From Pseudonocardia sp. EC080619-01 (GTDB lineage Bacteria > Actinomycetota > Actinomycetes > Mycobacteriales > Pseudonocardiaceae): DNA of 64,000 nucleotides. The stretch covers positions 5,502,501 through 5,566,500 of the forward strand of contig NZ_CP012184.1 in assembly GCF_001420995.1 (NCBI RefSeq). Reading direction: 5' to 3'. Made by a program: the position numbers and the translations under genes. The notes below the pieces were generated by a model. It was not told the origin of the DNA. It did not search any database and was given only the letters and a program-made list of their open reading frames with translations. Shown here one piece after another: positions 6,128 through 59,168 of this stretch (position 1 is its first letter; each line of letters starts with the position of its first letter).

Positions 6128-7555
6128 TCAGGGGGTGGCCGGGTGACGGTTCCCCAGTTCGGCGAGGACGGCGTCGGCGGCGGTGTCGAGGCCGCCGGCG
6201 GCGCGCTGGACGTCGCCGAGCTCGCGGGCGCGCTCGGTGAACGCGGGCTCGCGGAGCAGGCGCTGGAGCTTGGCGTGGACGTCGTCGACGTCGACGAGGT
6301 CGGGGCGGTCGACGGCCAGGCCGATGCCGGTGTCGGTCGCTCGCACCGCGTGGTCGTACTGGTCGACGTTGGTCGGGCGGACCAGGACCGGCGTCCCGAA
6401 CCAGAGGCTCTCGTGGATGCTGTTGCTGCCGCCGTGGGTGAAGAACGCCCGCACGTGCGGGTGCTCCAGCACCGCGTGCTGAGAGTGGAGCCAGTCCACG
6501 ACCTTCAGGTTCGCGGGCCGGTCGGCGGGGTCGGGGAGGAAGCGCTGCTGGTCGGCGCGGAGGACCCAGAGGACGCCGTGGTCGTCGCCGAGCCTGCGGG
6601 CCAGCTCGACGACCGACCGGACCTGGTCCGCCGTCATCCGGGTGATCGAGCCGAAGGCCAGGTACACGGTGGACGGGTGCGCGTCGAGCCACTCCGCGAC
6701 GCCGGCGTCGCGCTCGTCGTGGCGGACCGGGGGGACGAGGGCTCCCACCATCCGGACCCGGTCGGGGACCGGCAGCGGGTAGTCGACCCCGGGGACCGAG
6801 AAGCAGAGCATCGAGCGGGCGCCCGCGTTCTGCACGGGGACGCGCAGGGTGCGCGGGTCGATCCCGAGCTCGCCCATCCCGCGGTGCAGCCGGACGGCCT
6901 TGCGGAACACCGAGCGGTCGAGGAACAGGGTGCCGGTGCCGATCCCCAACCAGATCCGTTCCAGCTCCTGGCGGCGGGTGCGGTGCAGCGGCAGCCCGGA
7001 CGACGGCGGCGGGAACCCGCGGGGCAGGTCGTGCTCGACGAGGCTGCTGAGCAGGCACGGCGCGGTGATGACGTAGGGGATGCCGCGGGTCAGCGCGACC
7101 TGCACGGCGTGCGTCGCGAACCGGTTGATCACCATGAGCGCGGGGCGGACACGCTCGACCACCTCGTCGAGCGCCTGGTAGCGCTGCATGAGGTGGTCGA
7201 CGTCGAAGAGCTGCCGGGCCCGCGCGCGCAGGCCGCGGACGCGGGAGCGCTGGTGGATCCGGGCGTAGGTCGCGTCGTCGATCATGGTGAGCGCCAGGTC
7301 CGGGTTCACCGGTCCCAGGGAGACGAACTCGACGGCGCTCCGGTCGGCGAGCTCGCCGACCGGGCCGCGCAGGTTCTCGTCGGCGGCGAACACGAGGTCC
7401 GGCACGCCGCGCCGGGCCAGCTCGCCGGCCAGGACGAGGCTGGTGGCGGCCTCCCCGGTGGAATGGGTGCAGCAGAACAGGATCGGCTGCGCGCCGGCCC
7501 CGTCCGCCTGCTGCGCGGCGTCGTCGGCCGGCCGAGTGCCCGTGGTCTGCTCCAT
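6128..7555 (-). CDS. Family-1 (macrolide-type) glycosyltransferase, probable second-sugar transferase
   Basis: The 475-residue protein is a GT-B, GT1-family enzyme. The N-terminal acceptor domain opens with ILFCCTHSTGE. The C-terminal donor domain carries the nucleotide-sugar signature HGGSNSIHESLWFGTP (374-389) followed by DQYDHA. The start is the ATG at 7555, 41 bp after the PPTase stop; the open frame upstream is the PPTase gene read in another frame. It is the last gene of the minus-strand operon. In nystatin clusters the mycosaminyl transferase (nysDI) lies on the other side of the PKS genes, so this one probably extends mycosamine to a disaccharide. That is the role reported for the polyene enzymes PegA and NypY. 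Macrolide inactivation for self-protection is an alternative. Confidence 0.82.
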   Translation of the reverse strand: MEQTTGTRPADDAAQQADGAGAQPILFCCTHSTGEAATSLVLAGELARRGVPDLVFAADENLRGPVGELADRSAVEFVSLGPVNPDLALTMIDDATYARIHQRSRVRGLRARARQLFDVDHLMQRYQALDEVVERVRPALMVINRFATHAVQVALTRGIPYVITAPCLLSSLVEHDLPRGFPPPSSGLPLHRTRRQELERIWLGIGTGTLFLDRSVFRKAVRLHRGMGELGIDPRTLRVPVQNAGARSMLCFSVPGVDYPLPVPDRVRMVGALVPPVRHDERDAGVAEWLDAHPSTVYLAFGSITRMTADQVRSVVELARRLGDDHGVLWVLRADQQRFLPDPADRPANLKVVDWLHSQHAVLEHPHVRAFFTHGGSNSIHESLWFGTPVLVRPTNVDQYDHAVRATDTGIGLAVDRPDLVDVDDVHAKLQRLLREPAFTERARELGDVQRAAGGLDTAADAVLAELGNRHPATP

Positions 7556-7596
7556 GGGCCCAGCCCACCACCGACCGGGCCGGGAAACCCCCGGAG

Positions 7597-8268
7597 TCAC
7601 GGCTGCGGTGCCGGAAGGTGCACCCCGGTGACGAGCAGGCCGTGGCCGGTGTGCCAGCGCCCGGGGAACACGGTCACCCGCTCGCCGTGGACCAGCGGCC
7701 CCGGGACGAGCAGGCGGGCGGAGAAGGTGCCGGCGCCGGCGTCGAACACGATCTCGGCCTCGTCGAAGTCCAGCTCGCGGCCGGTCAGCGGGTACCACGC
7801 CTTGAAGACGCTCTCCTTGGCGCTGAAGTACATCCGGTCCCACGCCGTCCCCGGGCGGCGCCGGGCGAGGCCGTCGAGCAGGGCGCGCTCGGAGGGCAGG
7901 GTGACCGTCTCGAGGACGCCGTCGGGCAGCGGCGCGTCCGGCTCGGCGTCGATGCTCACCGCGGCGGACTCGGCGGCGGGGGACACGGCCGCCGCACGGT
8001 ACCCGGCGCAGTGCGTCATGCTGCCGACCACGCCGGACGGCCACTGCGGGGCCCCGCGACGGTTCGGCAGGATCGGGGCGGGGGAGCGGCCGAGCCTCCC
8101 CAGAGCGCGGCGGGCGAGCCTGCGCACCGTGGTGAACTCGCGCCGCCGGGACTCCACGGCCCGCGCGACGAGCTCCTGCTCCTGCGGGAACAGGCCCTCG
8201 CCGGGGTGCTCCTCGTCGTCGTAGGCGCACTCGGTGACGACCCGGCCGGGCAGCACCTGCTCGATCAC
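7597..8268 (-). CDS. nysF: Sfp/EntD-type 4'-phosphopantetheinyl transferase
   Basis: The 223-residue enzyme shows the magnesium-binding pair in SIDAEP (Asp107, Glu109) and the signature FSAKESVFKAWYP (Lys151, Glu152), with the CoA-binding segment GSMTHC near residue 82. It converts apo carrier proteins to their holo form, here most likely the ten or more PKS ACPs. The GTG start at 8268 shares bases with the stop of the metallophosphoesterase gene (GTGA), so translation is probably coupled. Synteny with nysF supports the symbol, although nysF has no phosphoesterase partner in Streptomyces noursei as I recall it. It might also serve primary metabolism. Confidence 0.88.
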   Translation of the reverse strand: MIEQVLPGRVVTECAYDDEEHPGEGLFPQEQELVARAVESRRREFTTVRRLARRALGRLGRSPAPILPNRRGAPQWPSGVVGSMTHCAGYRAAAVSPAAESAAVSIDAEPDAPLPDGVLETVTLPSERALLDGLARRRPGTAWDRMYFSAKESVFKAWYPLTGRELDFDEAEIVFDAGAGTFSARLLVPGPLVHGERVTVFPGRWHTGHGLLVTGVHLPAPQP

Positions 8269-9113
8269 CGCACACCTCCGGCGACCGGCGCGGGCAGCAC
8301 CGCGCGCAGCGGCTCCCGGGGCGGCCGGGGCCGCCACTCGCGGGGATAGCCCACCGAGACCTCCTCGAACCGGACCCCGTCGTGGTAGGTGACGCGGGGG
8401 ATGTGCAGGTGGCCGTAGACGACGGCGGCGGCGCGGAACCGGACGTGCCAGTCGGCGGTCAGCTCGGTGCCGCACCACTGCGCGAACTCCGGGTACCGCA
8501 GCACCCGCGTGGGGTGGCGCACCAGCGGCCAGTGGTTCACCAGCACCGTCGGCAGGTCCGGGTCGACCGCCGCCAGCCGGCGTTCGGTGATCGCGGCCCG
8601 GCGGCGGCACCAGGTGGCGCGGTCCGGGTAGGGGTCCGGGTGCAGGAGGAACTCGTCGGAGCACACGACGCCCGCGTCGTGCGCGATCCGCAGCGACTCG
8701 GCCGCCGTCGTCGCACCGGGGGCGTGGAAGGAGTAGTCGTAGCCCACGAACAGCGGCGCCACCGCGACCGGCCCGCCCGGGCCGTCCCACACCGGGTACG
8801 GGTCCTCCGGGGTGTCGACGCCCAGGCCGCGGCAGGTCTCGACGAGCGCCCGGTAGCGCGCGTCGCCGCGCAGCGTGCAGGGGTCCTGCGGGTGGGTCCA
8901 GAGGTCGTGGTTGCCGGGGGTCCAGACGACGCGCGCGAAGCGGCCGGCGAGCAGGCGCAGCGTGGCCTCGATGTCGGCGTACATCTCGCCGACGTCACCG
9001 GCGACGATCAGCCAGTCGCCGTCCGACGACGGGCGCAGCGACTCGACGAGCGCCCGGTTCTCGGCGTGCACGACGTGCAGGTCGGCGACGGCCAGCAGCT
9101 GGGGTTCGGGCAC
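8265..9113 (-). CDS. Calcineurin-like metallophosphoesterase, candidate ACP phosphopantetheinyl hydrolase (PptH-like)
   Basis: The 282-residue protein carries the full metal-site set of the family: DLH (Asp11, His13), AGDVGE (Asp40), GNHD (67-70), NHWP (His194) and GHLH (234-237). There is no signal peptide, so it acts in the cytoplasm. It starts with GTG at 9113, 30 bp after the exporter gene, and its TGA overlaps the PPTase start. In mycobacteria PptH, encoded beside the transferase PptT, is a metallophosphoesterase that removes phosphopantetheine from carrier proteins. The pairing here suggests the same opposing function. This is inferred from the family and the coupling, not from substrate residues. 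A nucleotide or phospholipid phosphoesterase remains possible. Confidence 0.78.
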   Translation of the reverse strand: MPEPQLLAVADLHVVHAENRALVESLRPSSDGDWLIVAGDVGEMYADIEATLRLLAGRFARVVWTPGNHDLWTHPQDPCTLRGDARYRALVETCRGLGVDTPEDPYPVWDGPGGPVAVAPLFVGYDYSFHAPGATTAAESLRIAHDAGVVCSDEFLLHPDPYPDRATWCRRRAAITERRLAAVDPDLPTVLVNHWPLVRHPTRVLRYPEFAQWCGTELTADWHVRFRAAAVVYGHLHIPRVTYHDGVRFEEVSVGYPREWRPRPPREPLRAVLPAPVAGGVR

Positions 9114-9143
9114 GGTGGTCCTCCCGGGTCGGTCGGGGAGCGG

Positions 9144-11006
9144 TCAGGGGGTGCGGGCGGAGTGCAGGCGGGCGTAGGCGCCGCCGGCGCGCAGCAAGGT
9201 GTCGTGGGTGCCCTGCTCGACGATCCGGCCGGACTCCATGACCACGATCAGGTCGGCGTCGCGGATCGTCGACAGCCGGTGGGCGATGACGAAGCTGGTC
9301 CGCCCGGTGCGCAGGGTGGCCATGGCTCGCTGGATCAGCAGCTCGGTGCGGGTGTCGACGGCGCTGGTGGCCTCGTCGAGGACGAGCACCGCCGGCCGGG
9401 CGAGGAACGCCCGCGCCACCGTGATCAGCTGCTTCTCCCCGGCGCTGGCGCCGCCGGAGTCGTCGTCGAGGACGGTGTCGTAGCCGTCGGGCAGGGTCCG
9501 GACGAACGTGTCGACGCAGGTGGCGCGGGCCGCCTCCGCGATGTCCTCGCGGGTCGCGTCCGGCGCGCCGTAGGCGATGTTCTCCGCGATCGTCCCGCCG
9601 AACAGCCAGGTGTCCTGCAGGACGAGCCCGAAGCGGGAGCGCAGGTCGGCGCGGGTCATCGTCGCCGTGTCGGTGCCGTCCAGCAGGATCGTCCCGCCGT
9701 CGATCTCGTAGAAGCGCATCAGCAGGTTGCCCAGGGTGGTCTTGCCCGCGCCCGTCGGGCCGACGATCGCGACGGTGCTGCCCGGCTCGACGCGCAGCGA
9801 CAGGTCCTCGATGAGCGGGGTCTCCGGGGTGTAGCGGAACGACACCCGGCGGAACTCGACGCGGCCGGCCGGGGCGCCGGGCGTCGCCGGGGTGCGCGGC
9901 TCGGGCTCCTGCTCGGGCGCGTCGAGCAGGGTGAACACCCGCTTCGCCGAGGCCACCCCCGACTGCAGCCGCCCGGCCACCGAGGCGATCTCGACGATCG
10001 GCTGGCTGAACTGGCGGGCGTAGAGGATGAACGCCTGCACGTCGCCGAGGGTGAGCGAGCCGGAGAGCACCTTCCAGGCCCCGACGACGGCGACCACCAG
10101 GTACCCGAGGTTCGCCACGAACATCATGACCGGCTCCATCGCGCCGGACGAGGTCTGGGCCGACGCCCCCGCGCGGTACACCGCGTCGTTGCACTCGGCG
10201 AACCGGCGCTGCGCCTCGGCACGGCGGTGGTGGCCGCGGATGAGGGCGTGCCCGGTGCAGACCTCCTCGACGTGCGCGTTGAGCGCGCCGTTCGCCTCCC
10301 ACTGCGCGGTGAACTGCGGGTGGGCGCGGCGCCCCAGCCAGGTCGCGAGCAGCCCCGACACCGGCACGCTGAGGATCATCACGACGGCCAGCGACGGGGA
10401 GATGACGACCATCAGCGTCAGCATCGCGACCAGCGAGAGGATCGAGGTGATCAGCTCGGCGAGGGTCTGCTGCAGGGTCTGCTGCAGGTTGTCGACGTCG
10501 TTGGTGGTGCGCCCGAGCGTCTCACCCGCGGGGTGCCGGTCGTAGTGCCGCAACGGGAGCCGGGACAGCTTCGCCTGCGCCCGGCCCCGCAGGTCGTGGA
10601 TCACCCGCCACACCACGGACGCGACGATCCGGCCCTGCGCGAGGGTGAACAGCGACGCCCCGATGTAGACCACGAGCAGGACCAGCAGCAGCCGCCCGAC
10701 CGACGCGAAGTCGACGCCGGTGGCCGGTCCGGGGCTGCCGGCGGCGTCGCCGCCGGGCCCGCCAGGACCGAGCACCCCGACCGCGACGAGGTCGGTGACC
10801 CGGCCCAGCAGCAGCGGCCCGACGGCGTTGAGCGCGATCCCGGCGACGCCGGTGAGCAGCGCGAGCGCCACCGGGCTGCGGTGCGGCCGCAGCAGCCCGA
10901 CGAGCCGGCGGGCCGGGCGGTCACCCGGCCCCGGGGGTGCTGCAGCACCCGCAGCACCCGCGGCAGGCGTGGCCGGGTCCTGCTCAGTGACGTCCGGCGA
11001 GGCCAT
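9144..11006 (-). CDS. nysG: ABC exporter half-transporter, catalytic partner (NysG-like)
   Basis: The 620-residue protein fuses a six-helix exporter membrane domain (about 40-350) to an ATPase domain. It has Walker A GPTGAGKT (416-423), Walker B LVLDE with catalytic Glu545, and switch His576. The ABC signature is unusual: SGGASAGEK replaces LSGGQ. A Pro/Ala/Gly-rich N-terminal tail precedes the first helix. The gene overlaps the upstream exporter gene by 23 bp. The pair matches the nysG/nysH transporters thought to export nystatin. A normal Walker B with an altered signature fits one half of an asymmetric heterodimer. Confidence 0.88.
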   Translation of the reverse strand: MASPDVTEQDPATPAAGAAGAAAPPGPGDRPARRLVGLLRPHRSPVALALLTGVAGIALNAVGPLLLGRVTDLVAVGVLGPGGPGGDAAGSPGPATGVDFASVGRLLLVLLVVYIGASLFTLAQGRIVASVVWRVIHDLRGRAQAKLSRLPLRHYDRHPAGETLGRTTNDVDNLQQTLQQTLAELITSILSLVAMLTLMVVISPSLAVVMILSVPVSGLLATWLGRRAHPQFTAQWEANGALNAHVEEVCTGHALIRGHHRRAEAQRRFAECNDAVYRAGASAQTSSGAMEPVMMFVANLGYLVVAVVGAWKVLSGSLTLGDVQAFILYARQFSQPIVEIASVAGRLQSGVASAKRVFTLLDAPEQEPEPRTPATPGAPAGRVEFRRVSFRYTPETPLIEDLSLRVEPGSTVAIVGPTGAGKTTLGNLLMRFYEIDGGTILLDGTDTATMTRADLRSRFGLVLQDTWLFGGTIAENIAYGAPDATREDIAEAARATCVDTFVRTLPDGYDTVLDDDSGGASAGEKQLITVARAFLARPAVLVLDEATSAVDTRTELLIQRAMATLRTGRTSFVIAHRLSTIRDADLIVVMESGRIVEQGTHDTLLRAGGAYARLHSARTP

Positions 11007-12738
11007 GGGCGGCGTCCTCCTCGGTGAGCTGCGAGTGCGCGATCTCGCGGTAGGTCGGGCTGTCGCGCAGCACGTCGTCGTGGGTGCCGTCGGCGACGAG
11101 CCGCCCGGCGTCGAGGACGACGACCCGGCCGGCGTCGCGCGCGGTGGAGACCCGCTGGGTCACGGTGATCACGGTGGCGCCGGCGGTCCACGGGACCAGC
11201 GCCGCCCGCAGCGCGGCGTCGGTGGCCTGGTCCAGCGCGGAGAAGCAGTCGTCGAACAGATACACGCCGGGGCGGCGGAGCAGGGTGCGGGCGATGCACA
11301 GCCGCTGGCGCTGGCCGCCGGAGACGGTCGTGCCGCCCTGCGCGACCTCGGCGTCCAGCCCGCCGGGCATCCGGGCGACGAACCCGTCGGCCTGCGCGAC
11401 GCGCAGCGCCTCCCAGAGCTCGTCGTCGGTCGCGTCCGGACGCCCGAAGCGCAGGTTGCTCGCGACCGTGCCGGCGAACAGGTAGGGGCGCTGCGGCACG
11501 AACCCGACGGCGCCGGTCAGCACCGCCGGGTCGAGCTCGCGCACGTCGGTGCCGCCGACGCGGACGGCGCCCGTGGTCGGGTCGACCAGCCGCAGCACCA
11601 GGTTCAGCAGGGTCGTCTTGCCGCTGCCGGTGCTGCCCAGCACCGCGACCCGCTCCCCGGGCTCGACGGTCAGGCCGATCCCGTCCAGGACGGCGCGTTC
11701 CGCGCCCGGGTAGCGGAACTCCACGTCGTCCAGCTCCACCCGGCCGGTGGGGCCGCGCATCGGGACCGGGTCGGCCGGTGCCGGGACGCCCGGTTCGGTG
11801 TCGAGGACCTCCATGATCCGGCCCGCGCACACCCGGGCCCGCGGGACCTGCAGGAACACGAACGCGACCATCACGACCGACATGAGGATCAGCGACAGGT
11901 AGAACAGGAACGCGCTGAGCGCGCCGAGCTGCATGACGCCCGCGTCGATGCGCCGGGCGCCGACCCACATCAGGACGACCGTGAACAGGTTCATCAGCAG
12001 CAGCACCAGCGGCAGCATCGTGGCGATCAGCCTGCCGACCCGCTGGGAGAGGTCGAGGAACGCGTCGTTGGTGCGGGTGAAGCGCTGCTGTTCGTGGTCG
12101 TCGCGGACGAACGAGCGGACCACCCGCACCCCGGTGATCGACTCGCGGAGCAGCCGGCCGAGCCCGTCGAGGGTGACCTGCATCCGGTCGTAGAGGGTGC
12201 CCATCCGGGCCAGCAGGAGTCCGAAGCAGACACCCACGACCAGCACGAGGACGACCAGCAGCAGCGCCAGTGGCACGTCCTGCTGCAGCGCGAGCACGAC
12301 GCTGCCCACGCACATCAGGGGAGCGGAGACGACGACGCCGAACCCGGACCGGGCGAGGTTCTGGACCTGCTGGACGTCGTTGACCGTCCGGGTCAGGAGC
12401 GACGCGGTGCCGAACCGGCCGACCTCCCGGGCGGAGAAGTCGAGGATGCGGCCGAACACCGCGGAGCGCAGGTCCCGGCCCATCGCGGTGGAGGTGCGGG
12501 CACCCAGCGCGGTCGCGGCCAGCGCCGCGACGATCTGCGCGACGGCGACCCCCGCCATGATCGTCCCGAGCTCGGCGATCCGCCCGGGATCGGCCCGGAC
12601 CACCCCCTCGTCGATGAGGGCCGCACCGAGCGTCGGCAGCAGCAGCGTGCCGGCGATCTGCACGGTCTGGAGGACGACGAGCACGCCCGCCGGTCCGGCG
12701 TAGCCGCGCAGCTGGGCGCGCGCGAGTCTCGACAGCAC
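10984..12738 (-). CDS. nysH: ABC exporter half-transporter, degenerate ATP site (NysH-like)
   Basis: With the GTG start at 12738 (GGGGTG upstream) the product is 584 residues, the length I recall for NysH. Membrane helices occupy about 15-300. The ATPase domain has Walker A GSTGSGKT (368-375) and a normal signature VSGGQRQ (472-478). Walker B ends in Asp497 (YLFDD) instead of the catalytic Glu, and the switch His is replaced by Gln528 (VTQRVST). Its own site is therefore probably non-hydrolytic, while its intact signature completes the site of the partner. It is the first gene of the five-gene minus-strand operon and is divergent from the dehydratase gene. Longer open sequence upstream runs into promoter DNA. 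Confidence 0.87.
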   Translation of the reverse strand: MLSRLARAQLRGYAGPAGVLVVLQTVQIAGTLLLPTLGAALIDEGVVRADPGRIAELGTIMAGVAVAQIVAALAATALGARTSTAMGRDLRSAVFGRILDFSAREVGRFGTASLLTRTVNDVQQVQNLARSGFGVVVSAPLMCVGSVVLALQQDVPLALLLVVLVLVVGVCFGLLLARMGTLYDRMQVTLDGLGRLLRESITGVRVVRSFVRDDHEQQRFTRTNDAFLDLSQRVGRLIATMLPLVLLLMNLFTVVLMWVGARRIDAGVMQLGALSAFLFYLSLILMSVVMVAFVFLQVPRARVCAGRIMEVLDTEPGVPAPADPVPMRGPTGRVELDDVEFRYPGAERAVLDGIGLTVEPGERVAVLGSTGSGKTTLLNLVLRLVDPTTGAVRVGGTDVRELDPAVLTGAVGFVPQRPYLFAGTVASNLRFGRPDATDDELWEALRVAQADGFVARMPGGLDAEVAQGGTTVSGGQRQRLCIARTLLRRPGVYLFDDCFSALDQATDAALRAALVPWTAGATVITVTQRVSTARDAGRVVVLDAGRLVADGTHDDVLRDSPTYREIAHSQLTEEDAAHGLAGRH

Positions 12739-12829
12739 GTGAGGACACCCCGGTTCACGGCGGCCGCCGCGGGCCGCCCGGTGGACGGTGCCGGTGGCAG
12801 ACCGGCCAGCACAGCCGACCAGACCGCGG

Positions 12830-12845
12830 ACCCGGAATTCACCAG
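12830..12845. promoter_or_regulatory. Candidate PAS-LuxR (PimM-type) operator, 12/16 match
   Basis: The 16 bases ACCCGGAATTCACCAG match the published PimM consensus CTVGGGAWWTCCCBAG at 12 positions, including the whole core and the right flank. The site lies 92 bp upstream of the nysH-like start and pairs with the better site at 12873. The two also contain a perfect 9-bp inverted repeat (GGAATTCAC with GTGAATTCC). Confidence 0.5.
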
Positions 12846-12872
12846 TTCCGCGCACGATTTTCCGCGGCCGCA

Positions 12873-12888
12873 CTCGTGAATTCCCTAC
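12873..12888. promoter_or_regulatory. Candidate PAS-LuxR (PimM-type) operator, 14/16 match
   Basis: The 16 bases CTCGTGAATTCCCTAC match the PimM consensus at all but positions 5 and 16. The site is in the divergent promoter region between the exporter operon and the dehydratase gene, 16 bp before a TTGACA -35-like box at 12904-12909. I could not find a convincing -10 box at normal spacing. PimM-family activators are known to recognise promoters across nystatin-type clusters. Confidence 0.65.
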
Positions 12889-13030
12889 ACCCCGGAGAAT
12901 TCGTTGACACCGTCTCACGGACCTTGCCAGCGTGCGGCGTGTCTCTCGTCCGGACAGCGTATTCGCCGCCGTGCCGACGGCCGGTCGACGCGTGTGGGCG
13001 GGCTCGGTAACGGTCGAGAAGGGAATCCCC

Positions 13031-14065
13031 ATGTCCAAACGAGCTCTCATCACCGGAATCACCGGTCAGGACGGGTCCTACCTGGCGGAGCACCTGCTGT
13101 CGCAGGGCTACCAGGTCTGGGGCCTGATCCGGGGGCAGGCCAACCCCCGCAAGACGCGGGTCAGCCGGCTGGCGTCCGAACTGGACTTCGTCGACGGCGA
13201 CCTGATGGACCAGGGCAGCCTGGTCTCGGCCGTCGACACCGTGCAGCCCGACGAGGTCTACAACCTCGGCGCGATCTCGTTCGTCCCGATGTCGTGGCAG
13301 CAGGCCGAGCTCGTCACCGAGGTCAACGGCACGGGCGTGCTGCGGATGCTGGAGGCGATCCGCATGGTCTCCGGGCTCTCGCCGTCGCGGACCGCGTCGC
13401 CGGACGGACAGATCCGCTTCTACCAGGCGTCGTCGTCGGAGATGTTCGGCAAGGCGGCGGAGACCCCGCAGCGTGAGACGACGCTGTTCCACCCGCGCAG
13501 CCCCTACGGCGCCGCGAAGGCGTACGGCCACTACATCACCCGCAACTACCGCGAGTCGTTCGGGATGTACGCGGTGTCGGGCATGCTGTTCAACCACGAG
13601 TCGCCGCGCCGCGGCCAGGAGTTCGTCACCCGCAAGATCTCCCTGGCGGTCGCCCGGATCAAGCTCGGCCTGCAGCGCGACCTCGCGCTGGGCAACCTCG
13701 ACGCGGTGCGCGACTGGGGCTACGCCGGCGACTACGTCCGCGCGATGCACCTGATGCTGCAGCAGGACGAGGCCGACGACTACGTGATCGGGACCGGGCA
13801 GATGCACTCGGTGCGCGACGCCGTGCAGATCGCGTTCGACCACGTCGGGCTGGACTGGCGGGACAACGTCGTCGTCGACCCGGCGCTGGTGCGCCCGGCC
13901 GAGGTCGAGGTGCTGTGCGCCGACAGCGTGCGGGCCCGCCGTCGGCTGGACTGGACGCCGGAGGTCGACTTCCCGGAGCTCATGCGGATGATGGTCGACT
14001 CCGACCTGGAGCACGTGGCCCGTGAGAACGAGTACGGGCACCTGCTGCTGGCCGCCAACTGGTGA
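13031..14065 (+). CDS. nysDIII: GDP-mannose 4,6-dehydratase for mycosamine biosynthesis
   Basis: The 344-residue SDR enzyme has the extended glycine motif GITGQDG (9-15), the catalytic Glu137 in ASSSEMFGK, and the YxxxK pair Tyr159/Lys163 in SPYGAAKAY. NHESPRRGQEFVTRKI is typical of GDP-mannose 4,6-dehydratases. It makes GDP-4-keto-6-deoxymannose, first step to GDP-mycosamine in polyene makers. An AGAAGGG ribosome site precedes the ATG; the upstream in-frame extension is promoter DNA. Length and position (beside the exporter genes and in front of the large PKS gene) match nysDIII. The later sugar genes (aminotransferase and transferase) are outside the window. GDP-fucose or GDP-rhamnose formation would use the same enzyme, so the product depends on those genes. 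Confidence 0.92.
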   Translation: MSKRALITGITGQDGSYLAEHLLSQGYQVWGLIRGQANPRKTRVSRLASELDFVDGDLMDQGSLVSAVDTVQPDEVYNLGAISFVPMSWQQAELVTEVNGTGVLRMLEAIRMVSGLSPSRTASPDGQIRFYQASSSEMFGKAAETPQRETTLFHPRSPYGAAKAYGHYITRNYRESFGMYAVSGMLFNHESPRRGQEFVTRKISLAVARIKLGLQRDLALGNLDAVRDWGYAGDYVRAMHLMLQQDEADDYVIGTGQMHSVRDAVQIAFDHVGLDWRDNVVVDPALVRPAEVEVLCADSVRARRRLDWTPEVDFPELMRMMVDSDLEHVARENEYGHLLLAANW

Positions 14066-14081
14066 ACCGGCGGGCCACACA

Positions 14082-14097
14082 CTAGGGATTTCCGGCC
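14082..14097. promoter_or_regulatory. Candidate PAS-LuxR (PimM-type) operator upstream of the PKS gene, 13/16 match
   Basis: CTAGGGATTTCCGGCC matches the first twelve positions of the PimM consensus exactly and fails only at positions 13, 15 and 16. It begins 17 bp after the dehydratase stop and 156 bp before the PKS start, suggesting the PKS genes have their own promoter. Confidence 0.62.
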
Positions 14098-14178
14098 CGA
14101 ATCGTCCGCACAATCGTCGGTGGTGAGCTCCTCCGCCGCGCGGCGGAATGGAGCGGCGATTCGGTTCCCGCCGGACGT

Positions 14179-14194
14179 GTGCGGAATTCCGGCG
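14179..14194. promoter_or_regulatory. Second weaker PimM-type site upstream of the PKS gene, 12/16 match
   Basis: GTGCGGAATTCCGGCG keeps the GGAATTCC core of the consensus and lies 44 bp before the PKS start. The core alone is palindromic and could arise by chance, so this is weaker than the site at 14082. Confidence 0.35.
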
Positions 14195-14237
14195 CGATTG
14201 TCGAGTGGGCGTCGGCTGCGAGACGGGTGGAGTTGGG

Positions 14238-42845
<28,608 letters not shown>

Positions 42846-42865
42846 CGCGAGTGAGGAAGCAGACG

Positions 42866-59131
<16,266 letters not shown>

Positions 59132-59168
59132 CCCCGGACCCCCACGAACGAGAGAGGCGGACAGGACC

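Noticed and set aside
5428..6240. Plus-strand open frames across the repeat region that would encode Cys/Arg-rich proteins
   Set aside because: They follow the repeat units, have no ribosome sites, show no domain character and run into the antisense of the glycosyltransferase gene.
12891..12906. A third PimM-like site around the GAATTC at 12897
   Set aside because: It matches only about nine of sixteen consensus positions; a GAATTC core alone is not enough.
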